This document shows positions 41,887 to 53,756 of a stretch of 64,000 nucleotides of DNA, in pieces (the stretch's first letter is position 1; every line of letters begins with the position of its first letter). The position numbers and the translations under genes are program-made. The notes under the pieces are model-generated. The model did no database searches, was not told the DNA's origin, and saw only the letters and a list, made by a program, of their open reading frames with translations. Source of the DNA: Deuterostichococcus epilithicus (Eukaryota > Chlorophyta > Trebouxiophyceae > Prasiolales > Stichococcaceae); contig JAVTLE010000001.1 of NCBI GenBank assembly GCA_033439295.1, forward strand, positions 496,001 to 560,000, written 5' to 3'.

Positions 41887-44800
41887 ATGGAGGCTCCAGG
41901 CAAAGCCTACATCGGCCGGTCAATGCGCAAGAAATTTCCGAATAAAGTCACGTATCAGGCAAGAAGCCGTGCCTGCTTTGACAGCGCGGCCGGCGCAGAG
42001 TGATGTGATGTCTACAGCAGCAGCAGGCAAATACGCTCGGCTTTGGCGAATGTCTGCAGGGTACAGTCGTCGGCTACGACGCAGATGCCAGTCTCTATCT
42101 CGTCGTGTATGAAGACGACGACAGGTGCAGACCAATCTTGTTGCAGATGTCCGGCTGGCGGTGGTGCAGACCTGGTAGGCATCGCGATGTGTGTGCGTAC
42201 CTGCTTCGCAGAGAGGAGCTGACGTTCGCGCAGCTGCAGCCGCGGCTGCTGTCGAAGCAGCAGGAGCCAGCGCTTCTGAAGCAGCAGGAGCCAGCCCTGT
42301 CTCTGCAGCTCAGTGATGAGTCGCGCAGCGGCAGCGCCGGCGGCGCTGGCACCGACGCGGCGGCGGCGGCGTCTTCAGGTGTGCCAGTGGCCTCTGCTGA
42401 ATAACAAGATGCCCGAATGACTGGACTGCCAGATGCCGGGCAGCCCAGTCAGCGCTGCGTTTGGTCCAGAAAGCCGCCACCACGTCCAGACAGCGACCGT
42501 GCACAGAGACACGCTTGAGATGGTGTGCCACTTTGCGGAATGTGGACAGGTCCGGCACTTAAAGTGGGCGGCAAGCGCAAGTCGAAGGCGCCACAGCGGG
42601 TCATCAGGCCCGACGTCGAGCGGTTGGTGGTGCGTCTAAACCCTAGAAAGTCGATGACATCACAGCAATCTCAAAGCACCGGCGTGCCATGTGCACTGCT
42701 GAACCTGCTGTGGGCGGGCCTCATGTGTCGCAGGACAGGAAAGTTTCAGGCCAGCTGTCTACCTGGTCCTGCGTATGCACCCACTGTTGCCTTACCGACA
42801 GGCTGCCGGATGTTTCATTGCAGAAGCCCAAGCTCGAACCTTCTGCTTGCTTGCTGGCGGAGCCGCCGCATGCGCTGCCGCCGCACCATGGCTCCCAGCC
42901 GGGGAAGCTGCCGCCGCTGGCGCCCGCCGGCAGCCTGCAGCGCCCCGGCTCCCGCGGCAGCGCGGCCAGCGGCGCGCGGCAGGTGCTCCCGGGGGTGCTG
43001 CCGCCGCCGCACGACGCGCAGCGCTGCGCCAAGTGCTTCGTGTACAAGGCGAATGCACAGTTCCCGGCGGCTCCGACGGCGGTGGCGGCGCGAGGGGTGC
43101 AGCCACCCTGCGCCATATGCCACGGCTGTGCGGGCACCAAGGTAGGGCTTGCGTCGCTGGGTGATATCCGGGCTTCTCTGCCGCGGGCATCTCCGGGTTC
43201 GATGCACAGTGGGTCTGCACACCCAACGGTCCACAGTGAGTCCCAACTGTGGACATGCATTGGTCATGCATGTGCCCGCGTCTGCCGCAGCCGCGCCCGC
43301 AGCCCAAGGAGCGTGCGCCGGGAAGCAGCGGAAGCACCGCAAGCGCAGCACGCGGCAGCCCCGTGGCGGAGTCGGAGCCCTCGGTGAAGCTGGAGGCAGA
43401 GGCGGCGCCGGCACCGGCGCCCGCAACCGGGTGGCACAGCGCGCAGCAGCCAACCGAGCCCAAGGCCAGGCCGCCCGCAGCTCAAAAGCCGAAGCAGCCG
43501 CGGGAGCAGGCGCGGCGGGCGCCGCCGGCTGCTGCGCAGGCGAAACAGCAGACAAAAAAGGGGCGTGTGCCTCAGAAGTCGAAGCGGGCAAGCGCGTTGT
43601 GTCCGGCCTCACTGTCAAATTAGCAGGGCCAGCGCACAGGGAATTTGCTTGGCCGCACCTTTCCTGCACCTCGGCTGTCATCTGCAAATTCCATTCACTT
43701 TGCGACAATATAGATGCTGCGTGCAAATGTTATCGAAAGAACTCAGCTCAAAGTCGGGTTGACATGAAGGACAATTTGTGACGCTGTTCCCTGTCTCACT
43801 GCGTGCAGCCCCTGAACAAGGCGCAGCTGCGTGCGGGTCTCTTCTTTCACGCTGCCTCTAGCGGCAGCGATGACAGCGGCAGCGGCCTGTTCTACTCCTC
43901 GTCGGACAACGAGGAGGGCGCCGGCGGGGCCATCAGCAGCGGCAAGGCGGGCGGCGATCGGCCCGCCGCCGCCGCCCCGGCGGGGTCCGCTAAAGCCGCC
44001 GCAGCAGCTGCAGCTTCTGGCACTGCAAAGTGTTCGGCTGCTGCTCAGCTATCTGGTACGGTCGTGGTCGCAGCGGCAGCCGCCAGCCAGGAGGCGGGCG
44101 CCGCGCATCCTCCCAGCAACGATTCAGCGCCCGGCGGCAGCACGGCAGGCGCTAGAAATGCACCTGCTGCTGGTGCCGGCCGTGGTCAGCCCGCAGAGCC
44201 GCTGCCTGGCGGCACTGCCGGCGCTTCCGTCAGCAACCTCAGCGCTGTGCCTGCCGCGGACGGGGTTGAAGCCACTGCCGCTGCAGGCCACGCTGGAATG
44301 CAGCGGCAGGGTGCGGCAGTCACAGCAGCAATGGAAGTGGCGGCGGCAACAGCAGCAGCAGCAGCCACCAGCAGCCAACACCATACTCCTCTACAGGCGG
44401 CGTGTTCCAGCGCAGCTGCTTCAGTGGCGAAATCTGCAGCTTTGGCGCTGCAGGTTTCAGACCAGCCTGCGAAACCGGATGCGCCATGCCCCAGAACGGC
44501 GCAGCTGCCGCCGGAGCAGCCTGCTGCCACAGCGGACGGGCGTATGCATGTGCCACCAGCCGCAGATGCTGCCATCCCAGCTGTGACCGCACGCACAGGA
44601 GCAGCGGCGCCTGGTCAGCCGGCACAGGCCGCAGACGCTGGGCCCCTTGCTACGACGTTCCAGAACGCCCCTGTAGCCGCCGCTGCCGAGTCAGGCGGCG
44701 CGCCTGCACCGCGGGATCCGGCAGCCGCAGAGCCGACCTCGGCAGCACGTGCCCACCAGCTGCTGCCCGCGGCCGCCATGCGGCCGCACGAGTCAGCCGG

Positions 44801-46706
44801 GATGCTGACAGCAGGCGCGCCGGCGGCGGCGACCAGTGCAGCATGCCTGCAGCCCGAGCCATGCCCGGCGGGGGACCAGCCACTCTGCACGACCGGCGCA
44901 TCTCCGCCCGCTGTCAGAGTGGCGTCACCTGCTGAGGTGGCTTCGGCGGCAGCCCCCAGACCGCCGGCGACGCCCGCTGCAGTGGACCTGCTGGGGGGCA
45001 CCCGCTCCTGGGTGGCCAGGTGCGCCGCATGTGTCCCTGCTTGCATGCGCCCGCCTGTTCACTGAAACAAGAAAGCGGACACCCAGGCCGCTCCTGGGCA
45101 CTGTCACACCTTTCTTGTTGCGTGCGTCTCGTTGTCTCTTCCCATTGAGCGGAAATTGCTACTGGCTGAAGCTGATTGTGACAGCCTGTGAACAGAAAGT
45201 GAGTCATGACTGATGTTCCTATGCAGGCCACCGCCAAATTATGCAAGTGGTGCCACTGCATCTGCCAAGCCGCAGACCAGCGCCCGGGCCGGCGGCGGCA
45301 GGGGCCGGGGCAGCAAATTTTGGCTGCTACCGGGCTGCCACTTGGGGCGAGGCGGCGGCCGGCAGGGCGCCGCCGGTATCCAGAAGGTGCGTTGCCGGAA
45401 GACACAGGCTCAGCGGCAGCTGCCGCAAGCACCGCAGGCCGAACAGCATCCCCACTTGGCCCCTGCAGACAGCTCGCAGCTGCCGGCGCGCTGCGAATGG
45501 CTGCACGCGCTGGCAGAGGCTGCTGCGGCAGCCGCGGACGCCCCGCGCGGCGATGCTCGTGCAGCAGACAGTGCCACGGCAGTGCCGTCCGGCATGACAC
45601 CACGGCCCGCCGCCGCCGAGCATCTGGGCCAGTCGGGCGCCTCCGGGGAGGTCGCTGCTGCGGCGCCCGCGTGCGGCGCCCAACCGGCAGGCGCCAGGCC
45701 AGCAGGTCAGCACGATGCCAGCGCCGCCGAACTCGCTGGTGAGGGGCAGGATGGGCAGATGGCGGGCGCCGGCGCGCCTCCGCCGGCGCTGATGGACCTA
45801 GCTGCAGACCCCGACCCGGGCGGCATGGGACTGGGGGTCCTCTTGCAGCAGCTGGCGGCGCTGGTGGAGCGCTATGGTCCATCGCACAGCAGTCCCGCGG
45901 CTGCGGGCGACGGATTGGCGGCGGCATTGGCAGCTGCGGCGGCGTTGGGCGCAGCGCCGACGGAGCTGGCGTCACATCAAGCCGGCTCGGGGGTGGCTCA
46001 GACAGCGGCGCCATCACCGGCGCGGGGCACGGACACAGCGACAGGCGCCGCTGCCAGCAGGACAGAGCCGGGCAGCGCGCCAGACCTGCGACCGCCGCCG
46101 CAGCTGGGCACGCCGCTGCCGGGCGCTGTCGAATCGGAGCTGCTGGCTTTGCAGGTAGGATGTCGTGGCACAGATGCCCGAGGGCCTTGCTGCCATGCTT
46201 GCGCTCTGCTGCCATGCGTGCAATGTGCTGCATACTTCCGGATTGCGCCATGTCCATCATCTTGTGAGGGAAGCGAGTGTCTGCAGCACCTGTGCTCTCC
46301 TGACGTCGTGCAGCGTGCTTTGCGATGTTGCCCAGCAACTTGCGCAACATCTCGAAATCTGCATGCAGTGCCCGTGTGTGTGCACGAGGACTCACAACAA
46401 GATATGCAGCACAGGCTGTGGCACGCAGCAATGATGCAGCACGGAAACCTCTTCAGCGAAGCAACCCGCCCCTGCCCGATCAGTCAAACATGTACTAAAA
46501 CCAATCTGTATTCCGGCGTGCAGGAGCACGCAGTGCAGCTGCAGGCTCAGGACAGTCGATGGCGGGAGCGCCGGGCACGCATCCTCGCGGACGCGACAAG
46601 CGCCGCAGCAGAAGGGCGGCGCCTGGCAGAAGGGCGGCGCCTGTTCGCTGCGGCGTTGTTCAGATGCCACAAGTGGCAGCGTCCAGTGCCGCAGGCGGCT
46701 TCCTGA
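41887..46706 (+). CDS. Tudor-like domain protein with a Cys-rich motif and long Ala/Gln-rich tail
   Basis: Exon 1 (41887-41958) encodes MEAPGKAYIGRSMRKKFPNK, and exon 2 (42060-42124) TVVGYDADASLYLVVYEDDD. Exon 3 (from 42212) gives REELTFAQLQPRLLSKQQEP. Together these form the plant Tudor/Agenet-like fold (entry F, YDxxxxLYxVVYEDGD, EELxxxxL) found in chromatin proteins. Exon 4 (from 42551) is basic (KVGGKRKSKAPQRVIRPDVE). Exon 5 (42824-43141) ends in a cluster of four Cys and one His (CAKCFVYKA, PPCAICHGCAGTK) that could bind zinc. Later exons (from 43291, 43809, 45228-46153, 46523-46706) are low complexity: Ala-rich with an acidic Ser patch (SSGSDDSGSGLFYSSSDNEE), and a last exon that may form a coiled coil (AVQLQAQDSRWRERRARIL). 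The total is over 900 residues. The donor of intron 1 is GC (TATCAG|GCAAGA). A chromatin role is inferred only. Border choices in the tail exons are less certain. Confidence 0.72.
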
Positions 46707-47885
46707 GCCGCCCAGTGGCACCTTTTGGCATGTTTCAGAATTGAAAAACAGCTGGTGACCTTCTGTATCATCGACCTTGTGCCACTACCACTGCGGGCAG
46801 GCGATCCCGCAGGCATGGTAACTCTGCGGGGTGATCCACCTCTGGACCCACATTGTCCGCGTGATGATAGATGACAGACAACGAGCAGTGCAGGCGTAGT
46901 GCAGGCGGGAACGGATACTTCATCAGCGGAGTCGTCTGGGTCTGAAGTCAGACCTAGGTGCACGACATAGTACCCATACCTGACTTAGTTCCCGCAGCTG
47001 CCGCATATCGCGCACACTTCCCTCTTGTTGCCCAGCCCTTCAGATCAGGTGCGTTCGCTGAATGTGTTCAAGCCTGACCGATACCGCTTGAGTGCAGCCC
47101 ACCAGCCTGCGCTTGAAGGTCGGCTTCATTGCCTGTTGTGGGTGATACAGACACCGCCGCACTGCCGCCATAGCTCCAAACCTAAGGCACGTGCAAACCG
47201 CACGACAGCTCAGCCAGTTTCTGATCGATTGAAGACTGTGCACTGTGTGATTGCAGTTTGCCCCACTGACTGGATCTTGCGGAGAGATGACACAGTGAGA
47301 GATACTCGTACTTGGATTTGCTGGTCTGTTGCCACGGCCCACGGTCTCAGCTGTCGTGACGGCGATCGGAGGAGCTTTCCCGCACACGCAAGGATCCGAG
47401 CTGCTGCTTGAATTGTGATCGGCTGATTCTGTCGCATGTCTAAGCACCTGCGTACGCAAAGCTATGTAGCTGGGTACAACATCCCGGGGCTGGCTGTCAC
47501 AAGATGCCAAGGTGTACACTCACTATGTTGCATGTTGCATCGGTTACACAACCCACCTGAGTGGTTTTGAGCTTCGTACCGTGCTGGAGCAAGCGCTGCA
47601 CTTGGGAACGCTTTGCAATGCTTCGGAAATCACGTTGTCTGCAACAACCTGGTACACTGTGCGCTTGCAGGTGACTGGCAGTGCAAGCTCAGGAGCAGAA
47701 ATGCTGCGCGGCCATTTCACCATTGGCCACAGTGACTGCAGGCCCGCAGGCCCTGTTGTAGGTCTTGACACTGACGCTTGCTGACGTGGGCCCGGCAGCG
47801 GCAGCAGACGCTGCTGCGCCACAGGACCAGCCCTTCGTGTGCGGCTTGAGGAAGCTCCGCAATGCTTTGAGCACCCGCTGCCAGC
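46707..47885. other. 1.2 kb intergenic region, no gene seen
   Basis: Same-strand spacer between the Tudor-like gene and the GT92 gene. It should hold a 3' UTR and a promoter. Short open frames here lack family resemblance and splice partners. Confidence 0.4.
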
Positions 47886-47982
47886 ATGTCGCATGCGAAC
47901 GCGGGCCGGCTGTCAGCCAAGCAGCGGCGGCAAGCAGAGGCCACGCCGGCAAATGGTGGGCGGCAGCACAATGGGCCCACGA

Positions 47983-48017
<35 letters not shown>

Positions 48018-51000
48018 CTGCAGCAGCAGCCGGAGCAGGCAGCGGCTCAGCCGATGTGGCGGCGACCAGCGGTGCTGCTGGCAGTGGCGCTCATGATGGT
48101 GTTGGCGGTGCACCCGGCATCGCACAGGCGGGGCGCGGCGCTGCATCAGCGGCTGGCGCGGCGGCACCTGGAGGGCAGCTCTGCTGAAGCAGGCGAGTGC
48201 TCTACTTGGCGCTGGGGGCTGCGCGATATGTCGACAGCTCAGAGCAGAAATCGCCGGACGCCGCCCCGTACCGGTTGCTCTGTGTCGCCCCCTGCTGTTC
48301 CGCAATCATATATCGCAGGCGCCGGTATCAAGCTCGAATGGTGATCCGGGTCTCACGCTGCACTTTACCTTCACCAACCCCCTCCATCTCATCTCCCACC
48401 ACCGGCCCACTCGGCGCAGGCAGCCGACGCGGCAAGGCGCCGACACAGCCGTCCGCAGCCGCACTGGCGGCCGCTAGGGCGGCAGCAACGTCAGTAGGCG
48501 CCATGGGCGACGCCTCAATTGCCGCTTCAGTGGCGCTGCAGGCCTCAGGCATCGCAGACCTCGAGGACGCAAAACACGCCAGTGGTAGGTCCGATGTCTC
48601 AGGGAAGTGGAGTCACCGTCGTCAGCATTCCGCAGCTTCAAGTCGCGGAAGGCCGCGTCGCATTCCCGCCGCATTGTGTGTGCAGCCTTGAGGGCCGGCT
48701 GAGGGCACAGGCCGGTGTCTTCGGGTCGTGGCACAACTTGCATTCGAGCCGAGCTTGCACATCCTGCGCATGCATCGTGCTACACCCTGCACCGGACCCC
48801 CCAAGCCCGTAAGGCATCTCGCTTGTGCATTTTGGCTTCTGGGCAGCCGCAGCTCGGCCACCTCCAGCAGCAGCATGGCACTCGTCATGCTGTGTGGCTG
48901 CATGCCTTGCTTCCCCAGACCCACACCTCATCTCGTTGACACGGCTCCTGTTATGTGTTTCAGACCCGCCGCCCGACAGGACTCGGCCAATGCCGGACTA
49001 CAAGCCGCCGGGCGACAACTTCCAGCCGCCGATTGTGCGCGACAGCGCCAAGCCGTGGTACATGCTGGAGCGGCTGTTGCGGCCCAATCCCATGGTGAGG
49101 CGGCTGGCAGCGCGCTGCCATGCAGGACCCTGTAAACGTATGAGGCCTTCCAGACGGATTTCCACTGTTTTGCACTACAGGGGGCGTCGCTGTGCCTGGT
49201 GGTCGAGGTCCTGGGCCGGGAGGTGCCAGAGCGCCTTAAGGCAGCCTAATCACCCATTGAACCCTACATTGGCTCACTGTTGTCTGTGGTTTCCCAGAGG
49301 GGGCGTGGGAAGGGGGGGTTGAGTGGCGCTGTGCCTGGCGGTGGGGGACCAGGTTTTGGACATGCTAGACTGGCTGGAGGCCGCAGGTTTTGACACGAAA
49401 GACCATCGGAACGCATCGAGCGTCGTTGTTTGGTGACCATGCCATTGTGTGTGTCCAGGGCGAGGTGGCGCTGTGCCTGGCGGTGAAGGACCAGGCGCGG
49501 GACATGCCTGAGTGGCTGGAATGGCACCGCGCCGCCGGCGTTGGTCGCGTGTACATGTTCGACATGGGCAGCGCACCGCCCATGAACCAGGCAAGGAGTT
49601 TCCCCGGATTCGTTCGATGCAGTCCAATCGGGGACTCCTGTGATATATTGGCATTCACAGCATGCTGCGCTGCGGTGGTGCGGCGCGGCTGCACGGCGGC
49701 GACGGGTGGCCGCCGGCACACGGCGGGGGTATGGTCCGGGGTATAGGACCCTGCCTCGGGCGGCATATCAGCCCATTCGCTGAGATGATGGACCATCACC
49801 ACGCGCGTCCCAGCAATGTCAGCAGTTCATGCTGCTTCCGATTCATGGCCTGCTTCGTGGCGGACCCGTCCATAGGGAGGGTGCCGCTTTTGCCGCCTGA
49901 AAGAGCTGCGCTGTTGCAGACGATGACCATGTTGCAGCGTCTCTGTTCGGCAAACCCACCTCGGACTCCAGCGTTGTTGGTGCCTCGCAGTCGCTGCAAG
50001 CCTACATCGACGACGGCCTGGTTGAGTACCATTGGGTCAGCAAAAGCAGCATGGGCCCAAAAAAGCAGGCCATGGGGCCGCAGCTCCAGGTGCGTGCCGG
50101 CACCGACACCCGCTGCCCTGAAATTGCTTCCCGCGCCGGCTGCCCCTGCAGCGCATGGGCAGTCTGCGCATGCGGTGTCTGCAGTGGGCCCACAGCGCTG
50201 CGGCTGTGCCCGTCTGGCGGTCAGTGCACACCTTCGCCAGCACGCATGCTGGCGCCGCTGCCTGCACTGCACAGGAGACATGCTGCCCTCCGGCATCCAT
50301 CAACCCGCTCAGAACGGACATGCGGCATTGCTTCCAGCACTGGCCCGGCTATTGTAGACTTTCGGCACACACGCTCAAGGTCAGCATGCCGTGCTTGTGC
50401 CCCTGCAGATCTACGACATCTGCCTGCACGAGTTTGCGCACCGCCATGCCTGGATGGGCTTCATCGACGCCGACGAGTTCATCGTGCTGCGGGACCGGTC
50501 GCAGCGGCTGCCGGGGTTTCTGAAGGTCCGGCACTCCGTCTCCATTTCCCCATCACATACGATGCCACAGGCTGGGCTGCAGCTATTTGCTAAGCGTGCT
50601 GGGGACAAGGGCTGAGGTTTGCTGATGCTCGACTGCATGCGTCCTCTGAACCATGCTGCGCATTCGACCACGGTTGCGGCTCAGCCCTTTTGCGCTGGCA
50701 TGACGCAGGCCTACCGTCGGCTCGGCGCGCTGGCCGTTAACTGGGTGGTCTTCGGCTCGTCGGGGCACAAGACGCGGCCGCGGGATGGCGTCATGCGATC
50801 ATACTGGTGCGAAGCCGCCGGTCGTTCGGCTGCTGTTTGTTGTATTTTCCTACACTGAGAAGCGGCCCATCTGGTCCTGTTGAGTGCCTCACCTGAGCCT
50901 CTGTCACGCCTTGCGGCCCCTGGCTGTTGGGGCGGCCCGCATGATGTAGAACACATCCCTGTGCGAAACACCCGAACAGCTCATCAGAGGGGCCTCAACC

Positions 51001-53296
51001 CGGCATGCTATTGGGTCTGCACAGCGGGCGCTGCGCCTGTAGATCATGCATGTTGGTCCCGCATCTGGGCGGCTGCATCAGCCGGCAGTCCACACTCGTG
51101 TGCAGGAAGTGCCTCAACTCAACCAGCATCCACCCGCGGCACGTGAAGATGCTGGTCAACCTGAGATATGGCGATCGCCCATACATGGACCCTCACACGT
51201 TCACGTGCGCTGCTTTGGCACTGTTCCACTGATGAGGTCTCACTGATGGCAGCATCGTCACGGACATCTCCAGTTGGTCCCAGCCGCGCCGCACCTGCTC
51301 CCCATGTCCTCAATCTTGGTTTTGAGGACTTTGCCGTCCTGCACTGCGCTCGTGAATCCAGTGCCGTGGCACTCCCTCAGGTGCACCAGGGGCGCCGCTT
51401 GGATGCAATCAATGCACACACGGAAGGCCCAGGGCCCAACAGCGCTTTTGCATTGCGGTCCCTGAGCAGTCCCGCTTGCCCAACCAAGTCGCTGGGTGCA
51501 CAAGATGCTTTGCTCACTCCCTTGCAGGTACACCAGTGGCAAGCGAGCCGTGAATGAACGCGGCGCCCTGGTGGACGAGCCCATACACCCCTACCACACC
51601 TCGGAAAAGGTGCGCACCCCGGCAGTGCTCGCCCCGGATTTACTGGCGGCGCCCTGCCTTACCACGGCCCCACGACTGGAACCCACACATGTGGTGGCTG
51701 CACCTTGCAATGGGAAGGTGCAGATTATCGAGCGACCAGCCCAACCCCGAGCGTCGGCCCTCTTGACGGGATCGCGTGTCCCCCGCGCAGATTGCGCTGC
51801 ACCACTACGTTCTGAAAAGCCTTGAGGAGTACAAGGTGAGGCGGTGTAACATTAAACTTCGAGGACTTGGACACCGTTGTCTGATCAATCGTCAGTGCAT
51901 AGGAGTGCAGCAACATGCCAGGCTTGTCAGCTGGTGAAACCGGATGCGGCAGCTGCTGAGGCCTGACATGCGCCTTGGCTCTGCTGTGCCTGCATGCTCC
52001 GGCAACTATTTTGCTGTCCATGCTAGGCACTTTAACATGTGCTGTCCTCGAGTCTGTCATTGACGATTCTGAAACAACAAGATAGCATCGGCTGTGCGCA
52101 CTGGAGACCCCACGAGTGTCCCCGCTGATTCTGAAAACCTACTTGGCAGGAAAAAATGGAGCGTGGGTCCGCGATGCTGAACAACAAACCCCTCGGGTTT
52201 TTTGACAGCATCGACAAGCAGGCGAACCTCGAGTGCTGGGATGGCGTCCGAGCGGCAGAAGATCTGGGTTTCAGGGCGGCACCGATCGCTGCGGCAGCGG
52301 CGGCCGCGCCGGCAGGCGCAGGCTCAGGGCCTGCAGGGGGACCGCCGCAGGCGCGGCAGCAGGCAGACCGGCACCAGCCGGCCGCGGGCCAGCCAGAGGC
52401 GCGGCCGGCCAAGCTGAAGGCGGCGGCGGCAGGCGGTGGAAAGCAGCGGAAGCAGCGGCGGCGGCCCCCNCCGGCGGCGGCGGAGGCTGCGCCGTCAGAG
52501 CCGGCGGCAGCAGACAGCGATGTCAGCGGCCCAATCAGCCTTCCACAGGGCACGGCGGCCCAGCATGCATTCAACGAAGACGCCAGCGGTGTCGTCAGCC
52601 TTCCTCAGGGCGCCGCGGAGGCAGGAGCAGCCGAGGACCACACCAGCGGACCAAGGAGCCTTCCTCAGGGCGCAGCGCAAAACGAGGCGGCCGAGGGCGA
52701 CACCAGCGGGCCGGTCAGCCTTCCTCAGGGCGCGACGGAAAAGGGCGCGGCTCAGGAAGACGTCAGCGGCCCCGTGAGCCTTCCGCAGGGCAGGTGAGGG
52801 ACGGCGGACTGTTGCTGTGGATGCGTCCTGTGCAGATGTGACTGGCAGTAGCCGTAGAGTCAGTTGCAGACTGGTTTCCGTGCTGGTACGGGGCACACCT
52901 GCTGTCACGCTGGCCATACTGAGGAGTGCGCCTCGACTTTGGCAATCCCTGATCCAGCAGGAACCCCTGCCGCTGGTATCTGCTTGATATTCCGTGTCCA
53001 GCCTAGCTGATGCTCGATCTGTGCACTGCAGCGACGGCAGCGGCAGCGACGGCAGCGGCAGCGGTAGTTCTGACGATGGCAGCCCAGGCACCAGCAGCAG
53101 CCCTTCGGGCGGCTCTGATGGCAGCGGCGGCGCCGGCGGCGCCGCCGACAATGTCAGCGGGCCCGTCAGTCTGGCGCAGGGCGCGGCGGAGGCAGGCGCT
53201 GTCGATGCGGTGCACGAGGACGTTAGCGGACCCGTCAGCCTGCCGCAGGGTGCGGCAGCGGCAGACGCCGCTACCGACTCGCAAGACAAAGAGTGA
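47886..53296 (+). CDS. GT92-family glycosyltransferase with a C-terminal repeat tail
   Basis: Type II Golgi-type enzyme of family GT92 (DUF23). Exon 1 (47886-48192) gives MSHANAGRLSAKQRRQ, a poly-Gln run, and a signal-anchor (RRPAVLLAVALMMVLAV). The catalytic part spans many exons: 48964-49094 (PMPDYKPPGDNFQPPIV), 49459-49590 (GEVALCLAVKDQARDMPEWL, WHRAAGVGRVYMFDMGS), 49991-50089 (SLQAYIDDGLVEYHWV), 50409-50525 (IYDICLHEFAHRHAWMGFID then ADEF, the DxD-like metal site), 50709 on (LAVNWVVFGSSGHKTRP), 51105 on (STSIHPRHVKMLVNLRYGDR), 51527 on (AVNERGALVDEPIHPYH), 51790 on (IALHHYVLKSLEEYK) and 52149-52793 (GSAMLNNKPLGFFDSIDKQA). The order matches GT92 proteins of plants and algae, which transfer galactose in some cases; the acceptor is unknown. 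The tail, including a final exon at about 53030-53296, is a repeat (VSGPVSLPQGAA). Introns 1 and 3 have GC donors. One N lies at 52470. Confidence 0.85.
47983..48032 (+). repeat. CAG run, poly-Gln in the GT92 protein
   Basis: Consecutive CAG codons ([16 protein letters not shown]) in the short cytosolic stretch before the signal-anchor. Length is likely polymorphic. Confidence 0.75.
49179..49520 (+). repeat. Three copies of the 5' edge of GT92 exon 3
   Basis: The exon start at 49459-49520 (GGCGCTGTGCCTGGCGGTGA) is preceded in the intron by a close copy at 49322-49380 (GGCGCTGTGCCTGGCGGTGG, continuing in step to GACTGGCTGGA) and a weaker one at 49179-49237 (GTCGCTGTGCCTGGTGGTCG). Spacing is about 140 bp. 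Confidence 0.85.
52515..53270 (+). repeat. Seven-unit protein repeat SGPVSLPQGAA in the GT92 tail
   Basis: Units of about 20-23 residues: VSGPISLPQG, ASGVVSLPQG, TSGPRSLPQG, TSGPVSLPQG, VSGPVSLPQG, then, after an intron, VSGPVSLAQG and VSGPVSLPQG. The linkers are acidic/Ala-rich (AAEAGAAEDH). The array is split by the last intron (donor at 52794). Confidence 0.85.
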
Positions 53297-53756
53297 TGCG
53301 CTGGTGCACAGCGTTATTTTCTTGCAAGGCCCAGGCAGCAGCGGCTGCCGGCATGAGCACCTATACATGGTGGGACGGGTCTTCAGGATTGCCAGTGGCG
53401 AGATGTCCGATTGCAACCGTGACTCTAGGAGCACTTACGCCAAGCTCGCACCCTCCAGAGAATGCTGAACTGCTTGAAATGAACAGACAGTTGCCTGTGT
53501 GTCTCTGCATGCTCGGTGGTCCAGCTGTCACTAGATGCTTCTAGACGATGTGTGGGCTGCCATACCAGACCTAAATCTTTGCGAACGAAGGCAGCCGAAG
53601 AGGCAAGGCTCTGATTCGGAAAGGGCCCCAATGCGATTCCTCCAATGCCGTCTGCTGTGTGCCTCAACTGTTGCGGCATGCCCGTCTGAAGCCGCAGTGG
53701 ATTGGTTCCCCCTCGGCGGCATGCTCAAGCCAGTCTGTACTGTGGCAGCCACATCA
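53297..53756. other. Tail-to-tail intergenic region
   Basis: It lies between the GT92 stop and the stop of the minus-strand low-complexity gene. Nothing coding or regulatory is recognised. Confidence 0.4.

Noticed and set aside
42630-42660. Second telo-box (AAACCCTAG) near 42638
   Set aside because: It lies inside the Tudor-like gene, away from any start, so it is more likely chance than a promoter element.
44914-46431. 505-codon minus-strand open frame
   Set aside because: Antisense to the Ala/Gly-rich exons of the Tudor-like gene. Its composition (Arg/Pro/Ala) is typical of a shadow in GC-rich repeats.
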